Virus record (IMG/VR): IMGVR_UViG_3300046000_007851
Location: 1 to 31,950 of that record
Source: a virus
Strand: one strand, 5' to 3'
DNA: 31,950 nt
Shown here: piece after piece, positions 8,563-15,668 of the stretch
Position numbering within the stretch: the first letter of the stretch is position 1
Layout of the letters: each line of letters opens with the position of its first letter
Position numbers and translations under genes: made by a program
Notes under the pieces: model-generated
The model's database searches: none
What the model saw: the letters and a program-made list of their open reading frames with translations, nothing else
Told to the model about the DNA's origin: nothing

Positions 8563-9399
8563 ATGATTGAGGTTACATATCAAAAACCTAATGGGTCGAC
8601 TTGGTCGGTTACTAATATGTATGATAAATTTTTCAATTATTTATCTGAAAATTATGAGTGTATCCATAACCCCCCAACTTGCGTTGGTTATGGATCACCT
8701 AATTCTCCACATCATATGACCATAAAAAATCTTTCTAACAACAAGTATTTTGTTGTTTCATATTGGGATTATACGGGGGATATTTATAACCCTAAATATG
8801 GTTGGGATGTAGATAATATGATGGGTTTATTTACATCAAGTGGAGTTCATTATGATTTCAAGTTTACCCCATTTTCATATATGACGTATTCCACAGAATT
8901 TGAGAGTTATTCCAAAAACATTGTACCGTTTGATAAAAAACCAAATAATGAATTATTTTTTAGGGGATATCTACACGGGATGAGAAGAAAATTACATTTA
9001 TTAAATGAGATCCCAATGAGTGAGGAAAGAATAGAACCTTTTGATTATTTTAAAGAATTAACAAATAATAAAATATGTTTGTCACTTAACGGTGTTGGTG
9101 AAATATGTTTTAGAGATATAGAAATTTTATCTTCAGGATCTGTTTTATTGAGACCATTATTAAAACAAAAATTACATAACGAATTAATACCAAACGTTCA
9201 TTACATACCTTTTGAAGAAAGTTTTGACCCCGCTGAACAAATGGAGATAATAAAAGAAAAATATAATGAAATAAAAGATAATGATGATCTATTAAGAGAG
9301 GTTTCTAAGAATGGATATCAATGGTATAGGGAAAATGGGACACCTCAATCTAATGTTGATATTTTAAAAAACATACTTAATATTGATTTAATAATGTAA
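8563..9399 (+). CDS. Putative glycosyltransferase (GT90/exostosin-like GT-B half)
   Basis: This 278-residue protein has the layout of CAP10/GT90 or exostosin-type enzymes: ELFFRGYLHGMRRKLH at 130-145, then KICLSLNGVGEICFRDIEIL at 170-189 followed by SSGSVLLRP, which corresponds to the donor-binding loop where such enzymes carry a G-x-x-C-x-R-x-x-E pattern. A helix with EIIKEKYNEIKDNDDLLREVSKNG follows, like the C-terminal helices of GT-B enzymes. The N-terminal 110 residues are aromatic-rich and unusual. It follows the GT60-like gene by 40 bases and precedes the next by 10, with no TATTTAT box, so it is internal to the operon. The class is moderately certain, the sugar unknown. Confidence 0.65.
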   Translation: MIEVTYQKPNGSTWSVTNMYDKFFNYLSENYECIHNPPTCVGYGSPNSPHHMTIKNLSNNKYFVVSYWDYTGDIYNPKYGWDVDNMMGLFTSSGVHYDFKFTPFSYMTYSTEFESYSKNIVPFDKKPNNELFFRGYLHGMRRKLHLLNEIPMSEERIEPFDYFKELTNNKICLSLNGVGEICFRDIEILSSGSVLLRPLLKQKLHNELIPNVHYIPFEESFDPAEQMEIIKEKYNEIKDNDDLLREVSKNGYQWYRENGTPQSNVDILKNILNIDLIM

Positions 9400-9409
9400 A
9401 AAAATAAAT

Positions 9410-9781
9410 ATGGAATACCCAATAAGTGAAATTTTAGATAGATACTCAATTGCAGTTTTAAAAAAACAAAGATTAGATGCTGATAATGATATTGAATTAA
9501 ATGATTTATCGGAAGTAATTGAGGAATATAAAAAAATTAATTCTCAAATTATCGAAACTTATATTGATAAATTGGTTTCTATTAATGGTGATATATGGGA
9601 TTTAGAATCTGACATTAGAAAAGGTAAAGAAGGTGAGTTAGGGTTAGAGGAAGTTGGTAGACGAGCAATAAGAATTAGAGAATTTAACAAAATTAGAGTT
9701 GGTTATAAAAATATAATTGTAGAAACTTTTGGTGAAGGATATAAAGATGTTAAAATGAATCATGCAAGTTCTGACGAATAA
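9410..9781 (+). CDS. Small helical DUF6165-like protein of glycan loci
   Basis: This 123-residue all-helical protein looks like the DUF6165 type often found next to glycosyltransferases: an N-terminal ISEILDRYSIAVLKKQRL segment, a central DIWDLESDIRKGKEGE stretch, then the conserved-style REFNKIRVGYKNII helix ending with GEGYKDVK. The role of that family is not established. Its 3' end overlaps the next start by 20 bases (9762-9781), pointing to coupled translation with the GT2-type enzyme. No transmembrane or signal sequence is visible. The family match is from memory of motif layout and is moderate. Confidence 0.6.
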   Translation: MEYPISEILDRYSIAVLKKQRLDADNDIELNDLSEVIEEYKKINSQIIETYIDKLVSINGDIWDLESDIRKGKEGELGLEEVGRRAIRIREFNKIRVGYKNIIVETFGEGYKDVKMNHASSDE

Positions 9782-10589
9782 GATAGTAATTTCCCTAACA
9801 ACGGTTCCCGAAAGATTGTCGTATGATGTTGAGGACGGTTTTAAATCGGTACTAAAATCTATTTGTAATCAGAATTACGATAACTATGAAGTACATCTAA
9901 ATTTACCTGAAATATATAAAGTAACTGGCGAACATTACATTATACCTGAATGGTTAGATGAATTACAAAAAGAACACCCACATTTAAAAATTTATCGTGT
10001 TGAGGATATGGGTCCTCCGACTAAAGTTATACCAACAATATTGAGAGAGTCTGATGAAACACTCCTAATTGTTGTTGATGATGATTTAATTTATCACGAA
10101 GATATGATCTTAGAACACATTAAATACCATATGGAATTACCTAATTCTGTTATCCTATATGATGGTAGAAGTTTAATGGGGTCAAAATATGGTGATTTAA
10201 GAGATTCTTGGGTTATATGTGTGACAAAACCAACAAGAATAAGAGGGATGTTGCAACATTATAAATCTGTTTCCTACCACAAAAAATATTTCCAAGAAGA
10301 TTTCTTTCAAGATTTTTTAGGTAAAACAAAGTCTGACGACATTTTGATGACATATTATTTTTTACATAAAAAAATAAAAATGTATGTGGTTCCTTACGAA
10401 AAAGATGTGGAAAAAATCCAAACCTATGATGAATGGTATAATTTTCAAGGAGTTACAACTTTTCCTGTTTTAAGACACTCAAATAGTTTAGGAAACACAG
10501 GTTGTAATCACCCAAAAATTTTAGAATTAGAAACAAAATTTTTTATACCGGATGAGTTTAAACGAATAGATACCGAAATAATTGATTGA
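9762..10589 (+). CDS. GT-A (family 2-like) glycosyltransferase
   Basis: This 275-residue protein begins VISLTTVPERL (9-19), typical of a GT-A nucleotide-sugar fold. VHLNLPE and YIIPEWLDEL follow, then DMGPPTKVIPTI at 82-93, and the metal-binding LIVVDDDLIYHED at 102-114 with D106-D107-D108 as the DXD motif. The C-terminal part DFLGKTKSDDILMTYYFLHKK carries a likely catalytic Asp pair. It overlaps the preceding helper gene and is followed after one base by an FkbM methyltransferase, so it belongs to the glycan operon. The transferred sugar is unknown. Confidence 0.8.
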   Translation: MQVLTNKIVISLTTVPERLSYDVEDGFKSVLKSICNQNYDNYEVHLNLPEIYKVTGEHYIIPEWLDELQKEHPHLKIYRVEDMGPPTKVIPTILRESDETLLIVVDDDLIYHEDMILEHIKYHMELPNSVILYDGRSLMGSKYGDLRDSWVICVTKPTRIRGMLQHYKSVSYHKKYFQEDFFQDFLGKTKSDDILMTYYFLHKKIKMYVVPYEKDVEKIQTYDEWYNFQGVTTFPVLRHSNSLGNTGCNHPKILELETKFFIPDEFKRIDTEIID

Positions 10590-10590
10590 T

Positions 10591-11280
10591 ATGGAATACT
10601 TTAATGAAATTAAAAAATGGGATGATTTACATTGTGAAAAACACGTAATGAATTTGGTAAATAATATAACCGAATTGTTAGAAAATAGGGGTATCAGTGA
10701 ACTTTATTATATTGATATTGGTGCTAATGTTGGAAAAGTTTATGATTTACTAAAAGAAAGAAATAATTTAAAGAAGGTTTGGATGTATGAGGCGAGCCCA
10801 ATGTTATTTGATTATTTAAAAATTAAATACGAAAAAGACGATAACGTAGTTTTATCTCACGGAGCAATTTCAAATACAGAAGGGACTGTACCATTTGATG
10901 AAACATCAATGTTATATCAAATAAAAAACAACGTCGAAGAGTTTAATTTTGGATTATCCAAAATCGGTAACTCACCAAATCAATTAGAAATTAACTCAAA
11001 CAAAATTTCTAACCTTATAGGGAATAACGAAGAGATATTTAACAACGTATCTTTTATTAAAATTGACACAGAGAATGTTGATTTTTTTATTTTAGATGAC
11101 TTAATCTCAGTTGTTGAAAAATTTAAAACAAAACCGATCATTGAGTTTGAGGTTAACTACAAATCAAGTACAATCACTAATGAAATGGCTCAAGATATAT
11201 TGAATAAATACGTGTTGGTTGGGTATAAACCTTTACGATTAGAGGACTGCTGGGGTGACGGAATATTAATACCAAACTAA
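10591..11280 (+). CDS. FkbM-family SAM methyltransferase
   Basis: A methyltransferase of 229 residues from the ATG at 10591; an upstream in-frame TTG at 10582 would add three residues but overlaps the previous stop. Motif I is YYIDIGANVGKVYDLL, the adenosine loop is VWMYEASPMLFDYL, and VSFIKIDTENVDFFIL corresponds to the FkbM D-x-E-G/N signature. FkbM enzymes O-methylate sugars or polyketides; here a methyl cap on a glycan fits the neighbours. It has no membrane segment. It lies 1 base after a GT and 4 bases before another methyltransferase. Confidence 0.8.
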   Translation: MEYFNEIKKWDDLHCEKHVMNLVNNITELLENRGISELYYIDIGANVGKVYDLLKERNNLKKVWMYEASPMLFDYLKIKYEKDDNVVLSHGAISNTEGTVPFDETSMLYQIKNNVEEFNFGLSKIGNSPNQLEINSNKISNLIGNNEEIFNNVSFIKIDTENVDFFILDDLISVVEKFKTKPIIEFEVNYKSSTITNEMAQDILNKYVLVGYKPLRLEDCWGDGILIPN

Positions 11281-11284
11281 TATT

Positions 11285-11968
11285 ATGAATGAAATTTTAA
11301 AAATTGCGGAAGAATTTAACAAAATACCAAAAAAGTATTGGGATAGTATAACATTAACAGGACATCAACACGATTTTGAGAGAAGTAAACCAGGTCCCTA
11401 CCTAAAAACTGCCGCCGAAATTGCTCGGGTTCTGAATATGAAGACGGTTGTTGAGATAGGATCAACAAGATTTGCGTTATCTCAAAAATGTTTAGATTAT
11501 TATAATGGTAATATGGATCCTTTTGTGTCCCCTCCGTGTTGTGCCGATGGTCACGGTGGTATAATTTGGTCATTAGAGGGGTTTGAAGTTTATTCGTGCG
11601 ATATAGACCCTAATTGTAAAACTCAGGCTGAGTGGTCATTTGGTAACATTAGAATACCGTTTCCTAACAATTTACACCTTCACATACCTGAAGATGGTAT
11701 TGAGTTTTTAAGTAACTTTGATAAAACAATTGATGTTTTATTTTTAGATGGTTGGGATACAGGTACCTATGAATATAGAGAAAAACATCTCGAGTCTTTT
11801 ATTACCGCTAAAGATAAATTAGCTGACGTTCATTTAATTCTAATTGACGATACCGACTTCAATATCGAAGGGGAGGGTAAAGATGCGTTTTTATCCCCAC
11901 ATTTATTAGAGTTAGGTTATTACTTGTTATTTGATGGGAGACAAAAATTATATATAAACAAAATTTAA
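11285..11968 (+). CDS. Class I methyltransferase-like protein
   Basis: This 227-residue protein has a Rossmann methyltransferase layout: VVEIGSTRFALSQKCL (motif I without the usual GxGxG), FEVYSCDIDPNC (acidic residue for the ribose), then IDVLFLDGWD and HLILIDDTD as later strands. The DGWD/DDTD acids resemble CmcI-type or metal-dependent methyltransferases. A Cys/His-rich insert (SPPCCADGHGG) after motif I is odd and could bind metal. It sits 4 bases after the FkbM gene and 8 bases before the HtrL-type glycosyltransferase. The degenerate SAM loop leaves activity uncertain. Confidence 0.7.
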   Translation: MNEILKIAEEFNKIPKKYWDSITLTGHQHDFERSKPGPYLKTAAEIARVLNMKTVVEIGSTRFALSQKCLDYYNGNMDPFVSPPCCADGHGGIIWSLEGFEVYSCDIDPNCKTQAEWSFGNIRIPFPNNLHLHIPEDGIEFLSNFDKTIDVLFLDGWDTGTYEYREKHLESFITAKDKLADVHLILIDDTDFNIEGEGKDAFLSPHLLELGYYLLFDGRQKLYINKI

Positions 11969-11976
11969 TATTAACT

Positions 11977-13656
11977 ATGAGTGATCATAAAATTACATTA
12001 GTCACCGGTTTATGGGACATAGGTAGAGGAGACCTTACTGAGGGTTGGTCTAGATCATTCGATCATTATTTAAATAAATTTAGTCAACTTCTTGAGGTTG
12101 ATTGTAATATGATAATATTTGGTGATCGTGAACTAGAGTTATTTGTAAAAGAAAGAAGGAGTAATGATAAAACTCAATTTATTTTAAGAGATTTAGAATG
12201 GTTTAAAAGTAATGAGTTTTACGGTCAGATACAACAAATAAGAAATAACCCAAAATGGTTTAATCTTGCTGGTTGGTTAAAGGACTCCACTCAAGCAAGG
12301 TTAGAGATGTATAACCCATTAGTTATGTCAAAAATGTATTTGTTACACGACGCATTACTTATGGATAAATTTGATTCTGATAAATTATATTGGATTGACG
12401 CTGGATTATCAAATACGGTAAATATGGGTTACTTCACTCACGATAATGTTCTTGATAAGATAGACAAGTTGTTTGATAATTTCACATTTGTTTGTTTTCC
12501 ATACCATGCCGATCGAGAAATACACGGGTTTGATATTGATAAGATGACTCAAATAACAAATGTTAGGGTAGATAAAGTTGCTCGTGGAGGTTTTTTTGGT
12601 GGAACAAAAGAATCTATTAGACAAATTAACACATTGTACTACGACTTAATGAAAACAACATTAAGTAAGGGTTTAATGGGAACAGAAGAAAGTTTATTTT
12701 CAATATTACTATATAATAATCCAACCTTAACTGAGTATGTTGAGATTAATCAAGATGGGTTAATGTATAGGTTTTTTGAGGATGTTAAGAACGACTCCGC
12801 CCAAGTTAAAACAATGTCTAACGGTAAAAAAGTTGAGGTTAAAACAAATGGTGAGGTTGGTCTATACGTTATTACATACAATAGTCCAAAACAATTTGAG
12901 ACATTAATTAATTCTATGATGGATTATGATATGGATTTTATTGTTAAAACAAAAAAGTTTTTACTAAATAACTCAACGGACTTATCCACAACACCGGAAT
13001 ACGAAAGATTATGTAACCAATATGGTTTTGAGCACATCAAAAAAGATAATATTGGTATCACAGGTGGTAGAGTTTTTATTGCGGAACACTTTGATAAAAC
13101 GGAAATGGATTATTACATATTTTTTGAGGATGATATGTTTTTCTATAATGGTGTGGATCAAACTTGTAAAAATGGATTTAACCGAAATACAAAAAAATTA
13201 TTTAAGAAAGTCCTACAAATTATAAGAAAAGAACAATTTGATTATCTTAAATTAAATTTTACAGAATTTTATGGTAGTCACGAAAAACAATGGTCTTGGT
13301 ATAATGTTGACCAAGAGTTTAGGAAGAATCACTGGCCGTTTAATCAAAATTTAGCCCATCACGGGGAAAGCCCAAATGTCCCAAATTTAGAATTTAAACA
13401 TATAAAATCACACGAAGGTGTTCCATACGCAACGGGTGAGGTATATTTATCTAATTGGCCAATCATTTTGTCTCGTGAAGGTAATTATAAATGTTATATC
13501 GAAACTAAATTTGATTATCCTTATGAGCAAACATTGATGTCTCATTGTTATAAACAAATGGTTAATGGTAGGGTTAGTGCTGGTGTTTTATTGATGACAC
13601 CGACGGAACATAATAGATTTGATTTCTATGAGGGAAGTTCAAGAAAAGAATTCTAA
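11977..13656 (+). CDS. HtrL/YibB-type plus GT-A two-domain glycosyltransferase
   Basis: A fusion of 559 residues. Residues 1-270 match the HtrL/YibB family (PF09612): ITLVTGLWDIGRGDL at 6-20, the NP-x-VMSKMYLLHDAL helix at 113-127, YWIDAGLSN at 138-146 (catalytic-type D-x-G), and RGGFFGGTKESI at 203-214. Residues about 295-555 form a second GT-A domain starting VGLYVITYNSPKQFETLINSM, with GITGGRVFIAEHF and the metal-binding FFEDDM (382-387). Both halves look intact. It closes the operon begun at 7278 and is followed by the paralogous Thr/Ser/Pro-linker proteins. It probably adds one or two sugars to a shared acceptor. Confidence 0.75.
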   Translation: MSDHKITLVTGLWDIGRGDLTEGWSRSFDHYLNKFSQLLEVDCNMIIFGDRELELFVKERRSNDKTQFILRDLEWFKSNEFYGQIQQIRNNPKWFNLAGWLKDSTQARLEMYNPLVMSKMYLLHDALLMDKFDSDKLYWIDAGLSNTVNMGYFTHDNVLDKIDKLFDNFTFVCFPYHADREIHGFDIDKMTQITNVRVDKVARGGFFGGTKESIRQINTLYYDLMKTTLSKGLMGTEESLFSILLYNNPTLTEYVEINQDGLMYRFFEDVKNDSAQVKTMSNGKKVEVKTNGEVGLYVITYNSPKQFETLINSMMDYDMDFIVKTKKFLLNNSTDLSTTPEYERLCNQYGFEHIKKDNIGITGGRVFIAEHFDKTEMDYYIFFEDDMFFYNGVDQTCKNGFNRNTKKLFKKVLQIIRKEQFDYLKLNFTEFYGSHEKQWSWYNVDQEFRKNHWPFNQNLAHHGESPNVPNLEFKHIKSHEGVPYATGEVYLSNWPIILSREGNYKCYIETKFDYPYEQTLMSHCYKQMVNGRVSAGVLLMTPTEHNRFDFYEGSSRKEF

Positions 13657-13662
13657 TCGTAG

Positions 13663-13669
13663 TATTTAT
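13663..13669 (+). promoter_or_regulatory. TATTTAT box before the Thr-linker display gene
   Basis: GTAGTATTTATTGATAAAAGG, 14 bases before the ATG at 13684; an AAAGG stretch lies between box and start and could serve as a weak ribosome-binding site. Confidence 0.55.
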
Positions 13670-13683
13670 TGATAAAAGGTTAA

Positions 13684-14700
13684 ATGGAATTTTTTATCAA
13701 GAAAAACGCAACACTTCCAACACTAAAAATAAATGTAATCAAAGACGGAAGAAGTGATTACGATAGATCTATGCAGTTTTTATCTGAGACTGACATATTT
13801 TTTTCTATGGTAAATACGGAGAACGACATTCCAAAAATAACATCAAGACCGGCTGGTTTAATGGCAAAGCCACAATTAGATATAAGTGATACTACAGAAT
13901 ATTACGTTTACTATCAATTCACACCTTTTGATACAAGACAAGTTGGTAGATACAAAGGTCAGTTTTTATTTAGAAATAATACAGGAGTTTTAGTTCTCCC
14001 ACTAAATGAAGATATATATATTAATGTTACGGATAGTTTTATTATTGACGATATGGAATATGCAAGTTGTTATGTAATTGATTATCCGTGTTGTTTTGGG
14101 TCAGGTGGGATAAATCCAGGTCCAGGTCCATCACCAACAACAACTTCAACAACTAACATACCAACAACCACAACTAGCACTACAGGTCCGACAACAACTA
14201 GCACAACAATACCACAACCAATAGGTTACACCGAATGGGTTCTTAGTACAGGTGTTGCCGATTATGAGGATGCTTGTGCGAAAACTGATGAGTGGAAAAC
14301 GGCGTACACACCTGAACTTAATTACCTACCAATAGGTCAAACATTATACTCAAGTCCTGAATTTACGACCACCGCTTTCAGTATTAATCACGGGTTCTTT
14401 AAGATTATGTTAAGAAATGGTGTCCCATATGATCCAAGTACAATAATATGTGTTGGACCGTATAATTTTTATACAAATAATTATTGTCAAGTAATAAATA
14501 GTTATGAGTGCGGTACCCCAATACCTTGTAATAGTATGACATTTACTAAAACTGAAGATGTACCATACTCGTTTGTAATTTACAATTGTGAGGGCCGTTA
14601 TAGTGGGGTGACACTTAATTATAATCAAAGTACTACTTTATGCGTTTCAACGTATGTTCCACAACCATACATAACTAAAACTGATAATGGTTCTTGTTAA
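13684..14700 (+). CDS. Modular display protein with TTTSTT linker (paralogue A)
   Basis: This 338-residue protein has three parts. Residues 1-137 are a conserved beta domain (NATLPTLKINVI, FFSMVNTENDIPKI, EYYVYYQFTP, GRYKGQFLF, GVLVLPLNEDIYINV) shared with the next gene. Residues about 144-180 are a Gly/Pro then Thr/Ser-rich linker. Residues 181-338 are a Cys-containing domain unlike that of the paralogue, ending in Cys. The shared N-terminal part is probably the particle attachment or oligomerisation module, the rest a variable exposed module. The Thr/Ser stretch is a plausible O-glycosylation target for the enzymes just upstream. No known family is recognised; structural role by composition and position. 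Confidence 0.7.
   Translation: MEFFIKKNATLPTLKINVIKDGRSDYDRSMQFLSETDIFFSMVNTENDIPKITSRPAGLMAKPQLDISDTTEYYVYYQFTPFDTRQVGRYKGQFLFRNNTGVLVLPLNEDIYINVTDSFIIDDMEYASCYVIDYPCCFGSGGINPGPGPSPTTTSTTNIPTTTTSTTGPTTTSTTIPQPIGYTEWVLSTGVADYEDACAKTDEWKTAYTPELNYLPIGQTLYSSPEFTTTAFSINHGFFKIMLRNGVPYDPSTIICVGPYNFYTNNYCQVINSYECGTPIPCNSMTFTKTEDVPYSFVIYNCEGRYSGVTLNYNQSTTLCVSTYVPQPYITKTDNGSC
14113..14223 (+). repeat. Thr/Ser-rich low-complexity linker coding repeat
   Basis: Imperfect ACA/ACT/AGC codon repeats encode runs such as PTTTSTT and TTTTSTTGP (residues 144-180 of paralogue A). The arrangement suggests slippage-prone growth of the linker. Confidence 0.8.
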
Positions 14701-14721
14701 TACCAACTTTCAGTTTCCTTA

Positions 14722-14728
14722 TATTTAT
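14722..14728 (+). promoter_or_regulatory. TATTTAT box before paralogue B
   Basis: TTATATTTATAGATAAAAG, 14 bases before the ATG at 14743: the same distance and nearly the same downstream sequence (GATAAAAG) as the box of paralogue A. Confidence 0.55.
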
Positions 14729-14742
14729 AGATAAAAGAATAG

Positions 14743-15585
14743 ATGGATTTTACTATCGCACAGAACGCAACACTTCCTTTATTAAAAATGCAAATTGTGA
14801 ATGAAGGGATACAGGACTACAACTCAATGATGAAGTTCATTGAAACGTCTAGTATCTTTTTTTCGATGGTAAATACAGAAACTGGAATTCCAAAGATCAA
14901 TACGAAGTCCGCAGGGTTTGTGGAGAAATTAGAAATGGATCCTAACGCAAGTCCCGAATATTACGTGTACTACAGATTCAATGGTTTAGACACAAGTAAA
15001 CCTGGTAGATACGAAGGTCAATTTTTATTTATTAATGAGACGGGAACATTGGTTTTACCAATTAGGGAACCTCTTTTTATTAATATTGTTGAGAGTTACA
15101 TTGCCGATGACTTACCTTATAATCCTTGTTATGTTTTGGAATATAATTGTTGTACAACTCCATTCCCTTCTCCAACACCAACGTCAACACCTGATCCGGT
15201 AATTAGTCCGACACCATCACCATCGTCAACATCAACACCAACTCCTACCCCAACTCCGACTCAAACGCCAAACCAACCTATTTGTATTCACCCAAGATAC
15301 GAACAATTAATTTATAGTACGGTTGAGCAAGGTAACTTTAGTCAGAATTTAGAACTTGCGTGTTATGTTTTAGAATGTTTAAGAAATACAGATTGTACTT
15401 ACAATGGTTATTACGACAGATACTTTAATGTGAACGGACCAACCGTAGGGTCGTTAGCGTTCGAAAATGAAACAACTTGTTATCCAACTAACGACACAGG
15501 GTATTTTATAATGTGGACAGAAGGATCATTTAACCTAATTCAATTCACAAACGGGGTTTTACAAAATTCCGCATCCCTATGTTGA
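14743..15585 (+). CDS. Modular display protein with PTPT linker (paralogue B)
   Basis: This 280-residue paralogue of the preceding gene shares the 1-137 domain at high similarity (NATLPLLKMQIV, FFSMVNTETGIPKI, EYYVYYRF, GRYEGQFLF, GTLVLPIREPLFINI, then a CC pair). Its linker (about 138-178) is Pro-Thr/Ser-Pro rather than Thr-Thr-Ser. Its C-terminal domain (179-280) is unrelated in sequence to that of paralogue A, has several Cys and ends in Cys. The pattern is one conserved base with swapped linker and tip. It probably sits on the virion surface. The 83 bases after it hold a TATTTAT box and a mini-ORF before the polymerase. Confidence 0.7.
   Translation: MDFTIAQNATLPLLKMQIVNEGIQDYNSMMKFIETSSIFFSMVNTETGIPKINTKSAGFVEKLEMDPNASPEYYVYYRFNGLDTSKPGRYEGQFLFINETGTLVLPIREPLFINIVESYIADDLPYNPCYVLEYNCCTTPFPSPTPTSTPDPVISPTPSPSSTSTPTPTPTPTQTPNQPICIHPRYEQLIYSTVEQGNFSQNLELACYVLECLRNTDCTYNGYYDRYFNVNGPTVGSLAFENETTCYPTNDTGYFIMWTEGSFNLIQFTNGVLQNSASLC
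15154..15276 (+). repeat. Pro-Thr low-complexity linker coding repeat
   Basis: Imperfect CCA/ACA/ACT codon repeats encode PTPTSTP, SPTPSPSST and TPTPTPTPT blocks (residues 138-178 of paralogue B). Confidence 0.8.
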
Positions 15586-15606
15586 TATCCCAATTTCTTT
15601 AACTTA

Positions 15607-15613
15607 TATTTAT
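15607..15613 (+). promoter_or_regulatory. TATTTAT box upstream of the polymerase mini-leader
   Basis: TTATATTTATCTACGAAGG: the box lies 12 bases before an ATG at 15626 that opens only an 8-codon ORF, and 55 bases before the polymerase ATG. Confidence 0.45.
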
Positions 15614-15625
15614 CTACGAAGGTAA

Positions 15626-15652
15626 ATGTCGACCAAATTCGGCAGTAAATAA
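15626..15652 (+). CDS. Possible 8-residue leader peptide upstream of DNA polymerase
   Basis: ATG-TCG-ACC-AAA-TTC-GGC-AGT-AAA-TAA (MSTKFGSK). It has what looks like a proper start context, GAAGG five bases... before the ATG by three bases of spacing (GAAGGTAA-ATG), and a TATTTAT box in the usual place. It ends 16 bases before the polymerase start. It may be a regulatory leader ORF or the remnant of a displaced late gene. There is no proof that it is translated. Confidence 0.3.
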   Translation: MSTKFGSK

Positions 15653-15668
15653 ACCAACCGTAAATAGT

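Noticed and set aside
83-13656. Glycosylation of phage DNA as in T4 (hydroxymethylcytosine glucosylation)
   Set aside because: No hydroxymethylase or T4-type DNA glucosyltransferase motif is visible; the enzymes belong to protein/LPS/polysaccharide types.
14113-15276. Short tandem repeats resembling a CRISPR or minisatellite
   Set aside because: They are in-frame, imperfect codon repeats for Thr/Ser/Pro linkers with no regular spacer structure.
13684-15585. Target of a diversity-generating retroelement (duplicated display genes with variable C-termini)
   Set aside because: No reverse transcriptase and no template/variable repeat pair was seen in the window; the C-termini differ wholly rather than at adenine positions.
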